A stretch of DNA of 64,000 bases from Aquabacter sp. L1I39 (GCF_017742835.1 NZ_CP072392.1:1079388-1143387), one strand, 5' to 3'; positions 1 to 8,774 are shown, counted from the stretch's first letter. Made by a program: numbers and translations. The notes: a model not told the origin generated them from the sequence alone.

Positions 1-209
1 AGGCCGCGCTGCGCATCGCGACCGACGAGGGGCTCGGCACCGTGGTGCTGTGCGGGGGCGTGTTCCAGAATGCCCACTTGCTGGAAGGCCTCACCGCCCG
101 CCTGGAACAGGCGGGCCTGCGCGTGCTTTCCGCCGCTGCCGTGCCCACCAATGATGGCGGTCTTGCGCTGGGCCAGACGGTGGTGGCGGCGGCGCGGCGT
201 AGCGCCTGA
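1..209 (+). CDS. hypF: HypF C-terminal end (carbamoyltransferase, NiFe hydrogenase maturation), partial
   Basis: This is the last 68 codons of a gene entering from the left edge, read from base 3 to the TGA at 207-209. The motifs LCGGVFQNAHLLEGL and VPTNDGGLALGQ are the conserved C-terminal signature of HypF. HypF makes thiocarboxamide from carbamoyl phosphate on the HypE C-terminal cysteine, the source of the active-site CN ligands. It lies directly upstream of hupS on the same strand, with about 200 bp of promoter DNA between them. Only the 3' end is visible, so the other HypF domains cannot be checked here. Confidence 0.9.
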   Translation, partial: AALRIATDEGLGTVVLCGGVFQNAHLLEGLTARLEQAGLRVLSAAAVPTNDGGLALGQTVVAAARRSA

Positions 210-267
210 CCGGTCACGCCCTTTCCGCCCCGCACGTCCACCGGGAACCCGCTTTCCGCATCCTCCG

Positions 268-287
268 CTTTCCGCGCGGGCGGAAAG
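268..287. promoter_or_regulatory. Inverted repeat upstream of hupSL, candidate activator site
   Basis: CTTTCCGC (268-275), a GCGG spacer and GCGGAAAG (280-287) form a perfect 8-bp inverted repeat. A further TTG-N5-CAA element lies at 290-300; that is the binding half-site pattern I recall for HupR of Rhodobacter capsulatus. Both lie about 15-45 bp upstream of the -24 element, closer than a usual enhancer. The assignment to HupR is inference from position and pattern. Confidence 0.4.
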
Positions 288-313
288 CCTTGCCTTGCAA
301 CACTTCCAAACTG

Positions 314-329
314 TGGCACGGGGGTTGCT
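314..329 (+). promoter_or_regulatory. Sigma-54 (-24/-12) promoter of the hupSL operon
   Basis: TGGCACGGGGGTTGCT matches the RpoN consensus TGGCACG-N4-TTGCW at every defined position, with GG at 315-316 and GC at 327-328. The predicted transcript starts near 339-341, about 70 nt before the hupS ATG. An NtrC-family activator (HupR, 9749-11209) is encoded in the same operon, which is the expected partner for this promoter class. Confidence 0.88.
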
Positions 330-410
330 GAAGACACCCCAAGCGCGCACGGGACCACAAGGGGCTCAGCCCCGCCGGCAGCGCGAGGTTCCACCGGGGA
401 GGGACGCCGC

Positions 411-1556
411 ATGGCCGGCCTCGAAACATTCTATGACGTCATGCGGCGGCAGGGCATCACCCGCCGCTCATTCCTGAAATATTGCTCGCTCACCGCCGCC
501 GCGCTCGGGCTGGGGCCGGAATTCGCGCCCAAGATCGCCCATGCCATGGAAACCAAGCCCCGCCTGCCGGTGCTCTGGCTCCACGGCCTGGAATGCACCT
601 GCTGCTCGGAGAGCTTCATCCGCTCGGCCCATCCTTTGGTGAAGGATGTGGTCCTGTCCATGATCTCGCTGGACTATGACGACACCCTCATGGCCTCGGC
701 CGGGCATCAGGCGGAAGCCATCCTCGACGAGGTGATGACCAAGTATAAGGGCCGCTACATCCTGGCCGTGGAAGGCAATCCGCCGCTCAATGAAGACGGC
801 ATGTATTGCATCATCGGCGGCAAGCCCTTCGTCGACCAGCTGAAGAAGGTGTCGAAGGACGCGGCGGCCATCATCTCCTGGGGCTCCTGCGCCTCCTATG
901 GCTGCGTCCAGGCGGCCCGCCCCAACCCGACCCGCGCCACGCCGGTGCACGAGGTGATCTTCGACAAGCCCATCATCAAGGTGCCGGGCTGCCCGCCCAT
1001 CGCCGAGGTGATGACCGGCGTCATCACCTATATGCTCACTTTCGACCACATCCCCGAGCTCGACCGCCAGGGCCGGCCGAAGATGTTCTATTCCCAGCGC
1101 ATCCACGACAAATGCTACCGGCGCCCCCATTTCGATGCCGGCCAGTATGTGGAGCAGTTTGACGACGAAGGCGCGCGCAAGGGCTATTGCCTCTACAAGG
1201 TCGGCTGCAAGGGCCCGACCACCTACAATGCCTGCTCCACCGTGCGCTGGAATGACGGCGTGTCTTTCCCCATCCAGGCTGGCCATGGCTGCATCGGCTG
1301 CTCGGAAGACGGCTTCTGGGACAAGGGTTCCTGGTATGCCCGCCTCACCGACCTGAAGGGTGAAGGCTTCGGCATCGAGGCCAATGCGGACCAGGTGGGC
1401 CTTGCCGCCGCCGGCATCGTGGGCGGCGCGGTGGCGGTCCATGCCGCCGTCAGCGCGCTGAAGCGCGCCCAGCACAAGGGGGACGGCCCCAAGCCCGCCG
1501 CCCCGCCGCCGCCCGCCCCTTCCGCCACGCCCCATGACCAGGGAGGCGCCAAGTGA
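411..1556 (+). CDS. hupS: Uptake [NiFe] hydrogenase small subunit HupS
   Basis: A 381-residue FeS-cluster subunit of the membrane-bound H2-uptake hydrogenase; it passes electrons from the NiFe site to HupC. A twin-arginine signal is visible (RRSFLK at residues 18-23, hydrophobic stretch to about residue 40, likely cleavage after AHA), so the folded heterodimer crosses by Tat. The proximal-cluster motif [10 protein letters not shown] and many further Cys residues ([35 protein letters not shown]) are present. A C-terminal hydrophobic helix near residue 330 would anchor it in the membrane. The ATG is preceded by a GGGAGGG ribosome site. The gene overlaps hupL by 4 bp, indicating translational coupling. 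Confidence 0.97.
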   Translation: MAGLETFYDVMRRQGITRRSFLKYCSLTAAALGLGPEFAPKIAHAMETKPRLPVLWLHGLECTCCSESFIRSAHPLVKDVVLSMISLDYDDTLMASAGHQAEAILDEVMTKYKGRYILAVEGNPPLNEDGMYCIIGGKPFVDQLKKVSKDAAAIISWGSCASYGCVQAARPNPTRATPVHEVIFDKPIIKVPGCPPIAEVMTGVITYMLTFDHIPELDRQGRPKMFYSQRIHDKCYRRPHFDAGQYVEQFDDEGARKGYCLYKVGCKGPTTYNACSTVRWNDGVSFPIQAGHGCIGCSEDGFWDKGSWYARLTDLKGEGFGIEANADQVGLAAAGIVGGAVAVHAAVSALKRAQHKGDGPKPAAPPPPAPSATPHDQGGAK

Positions 1557-3367
1557 CCATCCAGACCCCCAACGGCTTCAGCCTGGACACGTCCGGCCGC
1601 CGCATCGTCGTCGATCCCGTCACTCGCATCGAAGGCCATATGCGCTGCGAGGTGAATGTGGATGCCAACAATGTCATCCGCAACGCGGTCTCCACCGGCA
1701 CCATGTGGCGCGGGCTGGAGGTGATCCTGAAGGGCCGCGACCCCCGCGACGCCTGGGCGTTCGTCGAGCGCATCTGCGGCGTGTGCACCGGCTGCCACGC
1801 GCTCACCTCGGTGCGCGCGGTGGAGGACGCCCTCGCCATCAAGATCCCCAACAACGCCTTCCTGATCCGCGAGATCATGGCCAAGGTGCTGCAGTGGCAT
1901 GACCATGTGGTCCATTTCTACCACCTGCATGCGCTCGACTGGGTGAACCCCATCAACGCGCTGAAGGCCGATCCCAAGGCGACCTCCGCGCTCCAGCAGG
2001 CCATTTCCGACCATTCCAAGTCGTCCCCCGGCTATTTCCGCGACGTGCAGAACCGGCTGAAGAAGTTTGTCGAGAGCGGCCAGCTCGGTATCTTCAAGAA
2101 CGGCTATTGGGACAACCCAGCTTATCTGCTGCCGCCCGAGGCGGACTTGCTCGCCGTCACCCATTATCTGGAAGCCCTCGACTTCCAGCGGGAGATCGTG
2201 AAGGTCCACACCATCTTTGGCGGTAAGAATCCCCATCCCAATTACATGGTGGGCGGCGTGCCGTGCGCCATCAACATGGAAGGGGACATGTCGGCGGGCG
2301 CCCCGCTCAACATGGAACGGCTCAACTTCGTGAAGCTGAAGCTTCAGGAAGCCTATGAGTTCTCCAAGAACGTCTATGTGCCGGACGTGATCGCCATCGC
2401 TTCCTTCTACAAGGGGTGGCTCTATGGCGGCGGCCTGTCCGCCACCAACGTGATGGATTATGGCGACTACGAAGCCATACAGGGCCAGAAATCCACCGAC
2501 CGGCTGCCCGGCGGCGTGATCCTCAACGGCAATTGGAACGAGATCCATCCCATCGATCCGCGCGACCCGACGCAGGTCCAGGAGTTCGTCACCCATTCCT
2601 GGTACAGCTACGGCGCCGGCAACAACGACAAGGGCCTGCATCCCTGGGACGGCGTCACCGAGCCCAAATATGAGCTGGGCCCGGCAGCCAAGGGCACCAA
2701 GACCAATATCGAGGCCGTGGACGAGGCGGCCAAGTATAGCTGGATCAAGGCGCCCCGCTGGAAGGGCAATGCGGTGGAAGTGGGTCCGCTCGCCCGCTAC
2801 ATCCTCGCTTATGCCCATGGCGTGCCTTACGTGAAGGGCCAGGTGGACGAGGCGCTTGGCCGCTTCAATACGCTGGCCAGCACCAACCTCACGCCCCAGC
2901 AGGCCCTGCCGACCACCATCGGCCGGACCTTGGCGCGGGCGCTGGAGGCCCATTATTGCGCCGAGATGATGCTGGGCGACTTCGACAATCTCATCGCCAA
3001 CATCAAGGCCGGCGACACCGCCACCGCCAACATGGAAAAGTGGGACCCCAAGACCTGGCCGAAGGAAGCCAAGGGCGTGGGCACGGTGGCCGCACCGCGC
3101 GGCGGGCTTGGCCACTGGATCAAGATCAAGGACGGGCGGATCGAGAACTACCAGTGCGTGGTTCCCACCACCTGGAATGGCGGGCCGCGTGATCCCAAGG
3201 GCAATATCGGCGCCTTCGAGGCCTCACTCATGAACACCCCCATGATGCGCCCCGAGGAGCCGGTGGAGATCCTGCGCACGCTGCACTCGTTCGATCCGTG
3301 CCTGGCCTGCTCCACCCATGTGATGTCGCCGGGCGGCGAGGAACTCGCCCGCGTCACCGTGCGCTAA
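1553..3367 (+). CDS. hupL: Uptake [NiFe] hydrogenase large subunit HupL
   Basis: A 604-residue catalytic subunit that oxidises H2 at the Ni-Fe(CN)2CO centre. Both NiFe ligand pairs are visible: [10 protein letters not shown] (Cys75, Cys78) and DPCLACSTH (Cys583, Cys586). The last 15 residues after His589 (beginning VMSPGG) form the C-terminal peptide normally removed by the HupD endopeptidase after nickel insertion. The length is normal for group 1 membrane-bound enzymes. The start is a GTG overlapping the hupS stop (GTGA). It is exported with HupS through the small subunit's Tat signal, having none of its own. Confidence 0.97.
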   Translation: MTIQTPNGFSLDTSGRRIVVDPVTRIEGHMRCEVNVDANNVIRNAVSTGTMWRGLEVILKGRDPRDAWAFVERICGVCTGCHALTSVRAVEDALAIKIPNNAFLIREIMAKVLQWHDHVVHFYHLHALDWVNPINALKADPKATSALQQAISDHSKSSPGYFRDVQNRLKKFVESGQLGIFKNGYWDNPAYLLPPEADLLAVTHYLEALDFQREIVKVHTIFGGKNPHPNYMVGGVPCAINMEGDMSAGAPLNMERLNFVKLKLQEAYEFSKNVYVPDVIAIASFYKGWLYGGGLSATNVMDYGDYEAIQGQKSTDRLPGGVILNGNWNEIHPIDPRDPTQVQEFVTHSWYSYGAGNNDKGLHPWDGVTEPKYELGPAAKGTKTNIEAVDEAAKYSWIKAPRWKGNAVEVGPLARYILAYAHGVPYVKGQVDEALGRFNTLASTNLTPQQALPTTIGRTLARALEAHYCAEMMLGDFDNLIANIKAGDTATANMEKWDPKTWPKEAKGVGTVAAPRGGLGHWIKIKDGRIENYQCVVPTTWNGGPRDPKGNIGAFEASLMNTPMMRPEEPVEILRTLHSFDPCLACSTHVMSPGGEELARVTVR

Positions 3368-3377
3368 GGAGGCGGCC

Positions 3378-4133
3378 ATGACGGATGCCTCCCCCGCATT
3401 GCCCGCCGTCGCCTCTACCCCCGCCGCCGGCATTCCGGCGGAACGGGACCCGGCGGGGCGCAAGCTGACCACGGTCTATGTCTATGAGGCGCCGGTGCGC
3501 CTTTGGCATTGGGTGAATGCGCTCTCCATCGTGGTTTTGTGCATCACCGGCTATCTCATCGGCTCGCCGCTGCCCACCTTGTCGGGGGAGCCGAGCGCCC
3601 ATTATCTCATGGGCACCATCCGCTTCATCCATTTCTCGGCGGCCTACATCTTCGCCGTGGGCTTCGTGGGGCGGATCATCTGGGCCTTCTTCGGCAATTC
3701 CTATTCCCGCGAGCTCTTCACCTTTCCGTTCTGGCGCAAGAGCTTCTGGCGCGGGCTGTTCGTGGAAGCCCAGTGGTACGCGTTCCTGAAGACCCGGCCG
3801 CTGAAATTCACCGGCCACAATCCCCTCGCCCAGACCTTCCTGTTCTTCGTGATGGTGCTGGGCTCGGCCTTCATGATCGGCACCGGCTTTGCCCTTTATT
3901 CCGAGGGCGAGGGGCTCGGCTCCTGGCAGGACAAGCTGTTCGGCTGGATCATCCCGCTGCTTGGCGGCAGCCTGTCGGTGCACACGCTCCATCACCTCGG
4001 CATGTGGGTAATCATCCTGTTCGTGATTATTCACGTCTACTCGGTGGTGCGCGAGGACATCATGTCCCGCCAGACCATGATCTCCGCCATCACCAATGGC
4101 TATCGCACCTTCCGGGACGACGACCCGGAGTAA
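3378..4133 (+). CDS. hupC: Hydrogenase cytochrome b subunit HupC
   Basis: A 251-residue integral membrane di-heme cytochrome b that takes electrons from HupS and passes them to quinone. Several membrane segments and the conserved histidines of the family are visible, in RLWHWVNA near residue 42 and HTLHHLGMW near residue 201. An N-terminal Ala/Pro-rich extension of about 30 residues precedes the usual start of the family. It starts 10 bp after hupL with an AAGGAGG ribosome site, so it belongs to the same transcript. The 233-bp gap that follows is the largest inside the cluster. Confidence 0.95.
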   Translation: MTDASPALPAVASTPAAGIPAERDPAGRKLTTVYVYEAPVRLWHWVNALSIVVLCITGYLIGSPLPTLSGEPSAHYLMGTIRFIHFSAAYIFAVGFVGRIIWAFFGNSYSRELFTFPFWRKSFWRGLFVEAQWYAFLKTRPLKFTGHNPLAQTFLFFVMVLGSAFMIGTGFALYSEGEGLGSWQDKLFGWIIPLLGGSLSVHTLHHLGMWVIILFVIIHVYSVVREDIMSRQTMISAITNGYRTFRDDDPE

Positions 4134-4216
4134 GCGATCTGACCGGGGCGGCACATCGTCCCGGTCGTTTTCTTTCCGCTCTTTGATCCAAATGGAAGAC
4201 AGACTTCCACTCCTAT

Positions 4217-4266
4217 GATCCCCTTGCACTGAACCGAGCCGGAAAAGGCTTGCGGTGCAAGGGATC
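4217..4266. repeat. Long inverted repeat in the hupC-hupD gap
   Basis: GATCCCCTTGCAC (4217-4229) pairs with GTGCAAGGGATC (4255-4266), 12 bp with one bulged C. A smaller AGCC/GGCT hairpin sits inside the loop. No T-run follows, so it is not a classic terminator; it could be a transcript-processing or attenuating hairpin that lowers expression of the maturation genes relative to hupSLC. The function is inference. Confidence 0.4.
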
Positions 4267-4366
4267 TTTCCCCTGCCGCCCCGCTGGCACGGCTTTTGAA
4301 TTGAAACGGTTCGAAAGTCGCGGCGTCAGACCGCGCCGGGAGGCTCAAGGGGGAAGAACCGTCGCC

Positions 4367-4987
4367 ATGGCCGACGAACGCATTCTCATACTCGGCATCG
4401 GCAACATCCTATGGGCGGATGAAGGCTTCGGCGTGCGCACCGTTGAGCACCTGGATGCCACATACGCCTTTCCTGACACGGTAAGCCTCCTCGATGGCGG
4501 CACGCAGGGCCTGTACCTGTTGCCCCATTTGGAGGATGCAGACACCGTCATCATCCTCGACGCGGTGGATTACGGCTTGCCGCCTGCCACCCTCCACGTG
4601 GTGCGCGACGAGGACGTCCCCGTCGCTCTTTCCGCCCGCAAGGTCAGCCTCCATCAGACCGGCTTCCAGGAGGTGCTGGCTTTGCTCCGATTGCGTGGCC
4701 GCGCGCCGCGCCGCCTCGTCCTTGTGGGGGTGCAGCCCCACACGCTCGACGATTATGGCGGCGGCCTGACGGAAGGTGTCGCCGCCCAGGTGGCGCCGGC
4801 GGCGGACCACGTGGTCGGTCTCCTGCGCGCCGAGTTCAATGTCGATCCCCGCCCGCGCGCCGCATCCGCTCCCGACATTCTTGCCCCCGCCGTGACGCGG
4901 GCCGCCTACGAGGCCGGCCGGCCGAGCGCGGAAGAGGCCTGCCGCATCGGCGATGCCCGCGTGCTGGCGCGCGGCGCGGGAGCCTGA
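4367..4987 (+). CDS. hupD: Hydrogenase maturation endopeptidase HupD
   Basis: A 206-residue protease of the HyaD/HybD/HupD family that clips the C-terminal peptide from Ni-loaded HupL. The N-terminal ILGIGNILWADEGFG carries the nickel-binding Glu19; the later LDAVD aspartate and SLHQTG histidine complete the expected metal-sensing triad. The ATG at 4367 is chosen because GGGGAAGAA lies just upstream and family homology starts there; an in-frame ATG at 4250 would add about 39 unrelated residues. The C-terminal tail after about residue 165 is longer than in E. coli HybD and Ala-rich. It is followed after 3 bp by hupF. Confidence 0.94.
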   Translation: MADERILILGIGNILWADEGFGVRTVEHLDATYAFPDTVSLLDGGTQGLYLLPHLEDADTVIILDAVDYGLPPATLHVVRDEDVPVALSARKVSLHQTGFQEVLALLRLRGRAPRRLVLVGVQPHTLDDYGGGLTEGVAAQVAPAADHVVGLLRAEFNVDPRPRAASAPDILAPAVTRAAYEAGRPSAEEACRIGDARVLARGAGA

Positions 4988-4990
4988 GCC

Positions 4991-5317
4991 ATGTGCGTCG
5001 GCATCCCCATGCGCCTCCTCTCCCGGTCCGGCGATGCCGGCCTGTGCGCCGGGGCCAATGGCCCGCAGCCGGTGGACCTGTCTCTGGTGCCGGAGGCGGA
5101 GGCCGGCGACCACCTCCTGGTCTTCCTCGGCGCCGCGCGCACCCGGCTCGATCCGGAAGAGGCCGCCCGCATCGCCGAGGCGCTGGCCGCCCTCTCAGCC
5201 GTGATGGCCGGGGAAGACCCCGCCCTCATCGACCGCGCCTTTGCCGATCTCGACCGGGAGCCCCAACTCCCGCCCCATCTCGCCGCCGCCTATGCCGCCG
5301 GCCGCAAGGAGGCCTGA
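4991..5317 (+). CDS. hupF: HypC-family hydrogenase chaperone HupF
   Basis: A 108-residue protein starting MCVGIPM, the HypC/HupF signature with an essential N-terminal Cys2. HypC-family proteins bind the large-subunit precursor and carry the Fe(CN)2CO group. HupF is the additional paralogue found in rhizobial-type hup clusters, thought to protect HupL during aerobic maturation. A second paralogue, hypC, is at 11220-11519. The C-terminus is longer than in HypC (PPHLAAAYAAGRK), typical of HupF. It overlaps hupG by one base (TGATG). Confidence 0.92.
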   Translation: MCVGIPMRLLSRSGDAGLCAGANGPQPVDLSLVPEAEAGDHLLVFLGAARTRLDPEEAARIAEALAALSAVMAGEDPALIDRAFADLDREPQLPPHLAAAYAAGRKEA

Positions 5318-5724
5318 TGCTCGACACTGCCCCCCCTCCCCCCGCCTCCACGCTCCATCCCCTGGTGCAACGGCTGCTCGCCTGCCACGGCTATGCCTAT
5401 GCCGAAGCGCTCGACGCCCTCGCCGACCCGCGCGACGTGCTGTTGTTCCTGCCCTCCCATGCCAAGGCGCACCTGGAGACGCCGGACATCGCCGTGGTGC
5501 TGCCGGAACTGGTGAAGGCGCTCGATCCCTCCGGCGCCCGCCTCACCGGCGCCGTCGCGGGGCCAGCGCTGGAGACCGAATTGCGGGGCGCCCTCGGCCT
5601 TGCCTTGCCGGCTTTGGTGGTGGTGCGTTCCGGCGCGGTTACGGGTTCAATCGCCCGCATGCGCGACTGGGACGAATATCTCGCGCGCCTCTCGGCCCTG
5701 CTGCCGCCCGCTTCCACCCACTGA
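5317..5724 (+). CDS. hupG: Hydrogenase assembly protein HupG (HyaE/thioredoxin-like)
   Basis: A 135-residue protein in the position and of the length of HupG/HyaE, a thioredoxin-fold chaperone that recognises the Tat signal of the small-subunit precursor. LLFLPSHAKAHLETPDIAVVLPEL and the later LVVVRSGAVTG fit the HyaE fold. No CxxC redox motif is present, as expected for this family. The ATG at 5317 overlaps the hupF stop, which decides the start over an in-frame upstream ATG inside hupF. Confidence 0.85.
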   Translation: MLDTAPPPPASTLHPLVQRLLACHGYAYAEALDALADPRDVLLFLPSHAKAHLETPDIAVVLPELVKALDPSGARLTGAVAGPALETELRGALGLALPALVVVRSGAVTGSIARMRDWDEYLARLSALLPPASTH

Positions 5725-5743
5725 CCCCGTTCGCGAGCCGCCC

Positions 5744-6616
5744 ATGGCCTCCTCCCCCTTCGCCACCCAGCCCCCCATCGGCTTCGGTCCCGGCAGCCAG
5801 CCGCAGGAGGATGACGGGCTCGCCTACATGCCCCTGCCCTCCGGCATGCGGGTATTCGAGCCGCATGTGCCAGACGCGGTGGATACCCGCCGCCTGGCGC
5901 CCGCGCTCAACCTCCTCACGCAGGTCTGGGAGGCGCTGCAGAACTGGCGCGCCGGGGCGCACGCCTCCTTTGCGGTTTCGCCACTGGACGCGGCCAATCG
6001 CGCGCTTATCGATGAATGCCTGGGCGAGGGCGAGGTGGCGGTGAAGGTGAGCGGCGACGCGCCACTGGAGATCCAGGAAGCCACCTTCGCCGGCGTCTGG
6101 CGTGTGCGCGGCGCCGGCGGTGTCGACCGCATCGAGGTGGGCCCCTTCCCGCGCGGCGCTTTGGTTCGTGCCTTCCGGCCAAGCTGGACGGTGGATCTCC
6201 CCGCCCTCGCGGTGCCCGCACCGGGCATCTTCAATGCCCCGCCGCTCATAACCGAGATCGTGCACAAGGCGCAGGCCTTGTCCGGAGACGGGATCTCCCA
6301 CGTCATCAATTTCTCGCTCCTGCCCCACACGCCCGAGGACCTCGCCTTGATCGAGACCGTGCTGGGAGAGGGCAACCTCACCATCCTTTCGCGCGGCTAT
6401 GGCAATTGCCGCATCGATGCTTGCGCCCTGAAGGATGTGTGGCGGGTGCGCTACTATAATTCCAACGACATGCTGATCCTCGACACCATCGAGATCACCC
6501 GCCTGCCGGAAGTGGCCGCCGCCGCGCCCGAGGACCTCGCCGATTCCGCCCAGCGCCTCGCCGAGGTGCTGGAGACGGTGATGGGCGCGCAGGAGGACAG
6601 CCATGGCCCGGTTTGA
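5744..6616 (+). CDS. hupH: Hydrogenase assembly protein HupH (HyaF family)
   Basis: A 290-residue HupH/HyaF-family accessory protein needed for processing the small or large subunit; its biochemical role is not settled in the family. Family-typical segments include the repeated LLPHTPEDLALIETVLGEG and the C-terminal VWRVRYYNSNDMLILDTIE. The protein appears to contain two related halves, each with a VWRVR motif (near residues 116 and 233). The ATG at 5744 is chosen by homology and its position 19 bp after hupG. The 3' end overlaps hupJ by 14 bp. Confidence 0.9.
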   Translation: MASSPFATQPPIGFGPGSQPQEDDGLAYMPLPSGMRVFEPHVPDAVDTRRLAPALNLLTQVWEALQNWRAGAHASFAVSPLDAANRALIDECLGEGEVAVKVSGDAPLEIQEATFAGVWRVRGAGGVDRIEVGPFPRGALVRAFRPSWTVDLPALAVPAPGIFNAPPLITEIVHKAQALSGDGISHVINFSLLPHTPEDLALIETVLGEGNLTILSRGYGNCRIDACALKDVWRVRYYNSNDMLILDTIEITRLPEVAAAAPEDLADSAQRLAEVLETVMGAQEDSHGPV

Positions 6617-7496
6617 AGGCTCGCTGCGCGCGGGCGGCGCGGACCTGCCGCCCGCCACCCGCCTGGAATGCAAGATCTGCTGGCACGTCTATGACCCCGC
6701 CGAGGGCTGCGAAACCTGGCAGGTGCCGCCCGGCACCGCTTTCGTCGACCTGCCCAGCCATTGGCGCTGCCCGGTCTGCGACGGTGCGCGGGACCAGTTC
6801 ATGGTGCTGGACGTGCCCGCCGATGCCGCACCGGCCGCCCCCGTGCCGCAGCAGGACGAGCGGCTCAAAGCCATCATCGCCGCCGTGCCGCCGCGCCTGG
6901 AAGCCGCCTTCCGGGAGATCCATGCCGGCCAGATGCGCGGCGTGCCCATGGTCAATGAGACGCTGGGCGTGAAGGCCGTGGGCTTTCGCGCCCATGAGGG
7001 CCGCGCGCTCGGCGTGCTGGTGACCCCCTGGTTCATGAATCTGGTGCTGCTGCCGGGGCCGGACGATGACTGGTCCGAGCTCACCACCGGGGCCAAGGAG
7101 CTGATCGAGTTCCCCTCCGGCTGTTACGAATTCCTCGGCGCCAACCGGCCGGAAGTGGGCCCCTACAAAGCCTGCTCGCTGTTCTCCCCCATGTTCGACT
7201 TCTCCTCCATGCTCCAGGCGGTGGAGACCGCGCAGGCAGCGCTGGCCGCCTTGTTCGATCCCGAGATCCGCGAGGAAGGCGCGCAGACCGGCGAGATCCG
7301 CCGCCGCCGCGAGGCCGAGATCGCCGCTGCCGAAGCGCGCGAGGCGGAGGCGCTCGCGGCAGAGGCAAAGGCGGAGGCTGCACCCACCACAGCCGCTGCC
7401 AGCGCGCCTGCCGACGCCCCCACCGCGCCGGTCCGCCCCACGCGCCGCGACCTGATTTTCGGCGCCGGCGCGGCACGCCGGGAGGCGACCTCGTGA
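6603..7496 (+). CDS. hupJ: Rubredoxin-HupJ (HybE) fusion, hydrogenase assembly chaperone
   Basis: A 297-residue two-domain protein. Residues about 20-65 are a rubredoxin domain with CKIC (Cys23, Cys26) and CPVC (Cys56, Cys59), the role played by separate HupI in Rhizobium leguminosarum. Residues about 85-225 are the HybE/HupJ chaperone domain (FREIHAGQMRGVPMVNE, TPWFMNLVLLPG). The remaining 70 residues form an Ala/Glu-rich, probably coiled tail ending in TRRDLIFGAG. Rubredoxins of hup clusters are linked to maturation of the small-subunit FeS clusters under oxygen, so the fusion may couple FeS protection to chaperone docking; that is inference. It overlaps hupK by 4 bp (GTGA). Confidence 0.92.
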   Translation: MARFEGSLRAGGADLPPATRLECKICWHVYDPAEGCETWQVPPGTAFVDLPSHWRCPVCDGARDQFMVLDVPADAAPAAPVPQQDERLKAIIAAVPPRLEAAFREIHAGQMRGVPMVNETLGVKAVGFRAHEGRALGVLVTPWFMNLVLLPGPDDDWSELTTGAKELIEFPSGCYEFLGANRPEVGPYKACSLFSPMFDFSSMLQAVETAQAALAALFDPEIREEGAQTGEIRRRREAEIAAAEAREAEALAAEAKAEAAPTTAAASAPADAPTAPVRPTRRDLIFGAGAARREATS

Positions 7497-8431
7497 CCGC
7501 GGCGCGCCCCGCGCGGCCCTTCACCTACGCGCCCATGCCGGACGCGGAGCGGGTGCTGCTCGGCCGCGCGCCGGAAGAGGCGGCGGTGCTTATCCCGCGC
7601 CTCTATAATATCGGTGCCGCCGCCCAAGGCGCAGCCGCCGCGGCGGCGCTGGGCCTCGCCGGTGGAAGCGGCGACGCCATCCGCGCCGAGATTGTCCGCG
7701 AGCATGGCCTGTTCCTGTTCCATCATCTGCCCCTGGCCTTGGGCGAGGCGCGGGACAATGAGGGCCTCGCCATCTTGCGGGCCGAGGATGCCGCCGCCCG
7801 CCTGCCGCGCCATCTGTTCGGCATGCACTTTCCAGCCGCCCTTTCGCTCGCAGACCTTTCGCCCCTACAGCTGGATACTCTCCTGGAGCGCGGGGAAACC
7901 GCGACCACCCGGACCCTCGCCCGCGTCGCGACCTTCGACCCGGCCTGGGCGCGTGCGGACCTGCCGGACCTCACCCTTCCCGAGGCCGAGGCGGCTCTGG
8001 CGGACGACACCGCCTCTCCCGCCCGCGACGCCACCCTTCTTACCCGCGTGCGTGGCATGCCTCTCCTCGCGGCCCTCATCGCCCGCGACGGCCCGAGTCT
8101 CCTTACCCGCCTCCTGGCGCGCGTGCTGGACCTGTGCGCGTGCCTTGCCCCCTCTTCACTGGAGGTCTTGAGCGGCGCGCGGCCCCACGGCATCGGCTTC
8201 GCCCAGGCGGCGCGGGGCACGCTGGTGCACCGCGCCCGCGTGGCGGAGGGGCGCGTCATGTCCTACAAGATGCTGGCGCCCAGCCGCTGGACGCTCGCGC
8301 CCGGCGGGCTCCTGGAACGCATGCTCGACGCTCTTCCCGCGCGGGCAGAAGCGGGCCTCATCGCCCGCCTGTCCCTTCTCGCCGTCAATCCGTGCGTGGC
8401 GGTGCGCCTCGCCAGCCCTCTGGACGCCTGA
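7493..8431 (+). CDS. hupK: Hydrogenase assembly scaffold HupK (large-subunit-like)
   Basis: A 312-residue HupK/HoxV-type protein, a degenerate paralogue of the large subunit thought to act as scaffold for Fe(CN)2CO assembly before transfer to HupL. Traces of the large-subunit motifs remain: RLYNIGAAAQG near residue 36 corresponds to the [10 protein letters not shown] region without cysteines, and VNPCVAVRLASP at the C-terminus mirrors [13 protein letters not shown] with one cysteine kept. It starts with GTG overlapping the hupJ stop and is followed by hypA after one base. Confidence 0.88.
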   Translation: MTAARPARPFTYAPMPDAERVLLGRAPEEAAVLIPRLYNIGAAAQGAAAAAALGLAGGSGDAIRAEIVREHGLFLFHHLPLALGEARDNEGLAILRAEDAAARLPRHLFGMHFPAALSLADLSPLQLDTLLERGETATTRTLARVATFDPAWARADLPDLTLPEAEAALADDTASPARDATLLTRVRGMPLLAALIARDGPSLLTRLLARVLDLCACLAPSSLEVLSGARPHGIGFAQAARGTLVHRARVAEGRVMSYKMLAPSRWTLAPGGLLERMLDALPARAEAGLIARLSLLAVNPCVAVRLASPLDA

Positions 8432-8432
8432 C

Positions 8433-8774
8433 ATGCACGAAATGGCCATCTGCGAGAGCCTGCGGGACGCCATCGAGGATGCCGCCCGCGCCCAGAACTT
8501 CTCCCGGGTCACGCGCGTGCGCCTCGCCATCGGCCGGTTCGCGGGCGTGGAGGTGGAGGCGCTGCGCTTCGGCTTCGACGTGGTGATGCGTGGCTCCCCC
8601 GCCGAGGGGGCGGACCTGGTGGTGCTGGAGGAAGCGGGCACCGCCTGGTGCTTCGACTGTAATGATACGGTGCCGCTGGCTGGCCGGCTTGACCCGTGCC
8701 CGCGCTGCGGCGGGGAACGCCTGCTGCCCAATGGCGGCACGGACATGAAGATCAAGGACCTGGAGGTGCTGTGA
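8433..8774 (+). CDS. hypA: Nickel chaperone HypA
   Basis: A 113-residue nickel metallochaperone that hands Ni to HupL together with HypB. The N-terminal MHE motif supplies the Ni-binding amine and His2. The structural zinc site is complete (CFDC at 73-76 and CPRC at 89-92). It follows hupK after one base and overlaps hypB (TGATG), so no separate promoter is visible, unlike clusters where hypA has an FnrN-dependent promoter. Confidence 0.95.
   Translation: MHEMAICESLRDAIEDAARAQNFSRVTRVRLAIGRFAGVEVEALRFGFDVVMRGSPAEGADLVVLEEAGTAWCFDCNDTVPLAGRLDPCPRCGGERLLPNGGTDMKIKDLEVL

Noticed and set aside
290..300. TTG-N5-CAA as a definite HupR site
   Set aside because: The pattern has only six defined bases and is expected by chance; kept only as supporting evidence for the neighbouring inverted repeat.
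1223..3115. A 630-codon minus-strand open frame opposite hupS-hupL
   Set aside because: Antisense to two conserved enzyme subunits with intact motifs; composition is that of a complementary-frame shadow.
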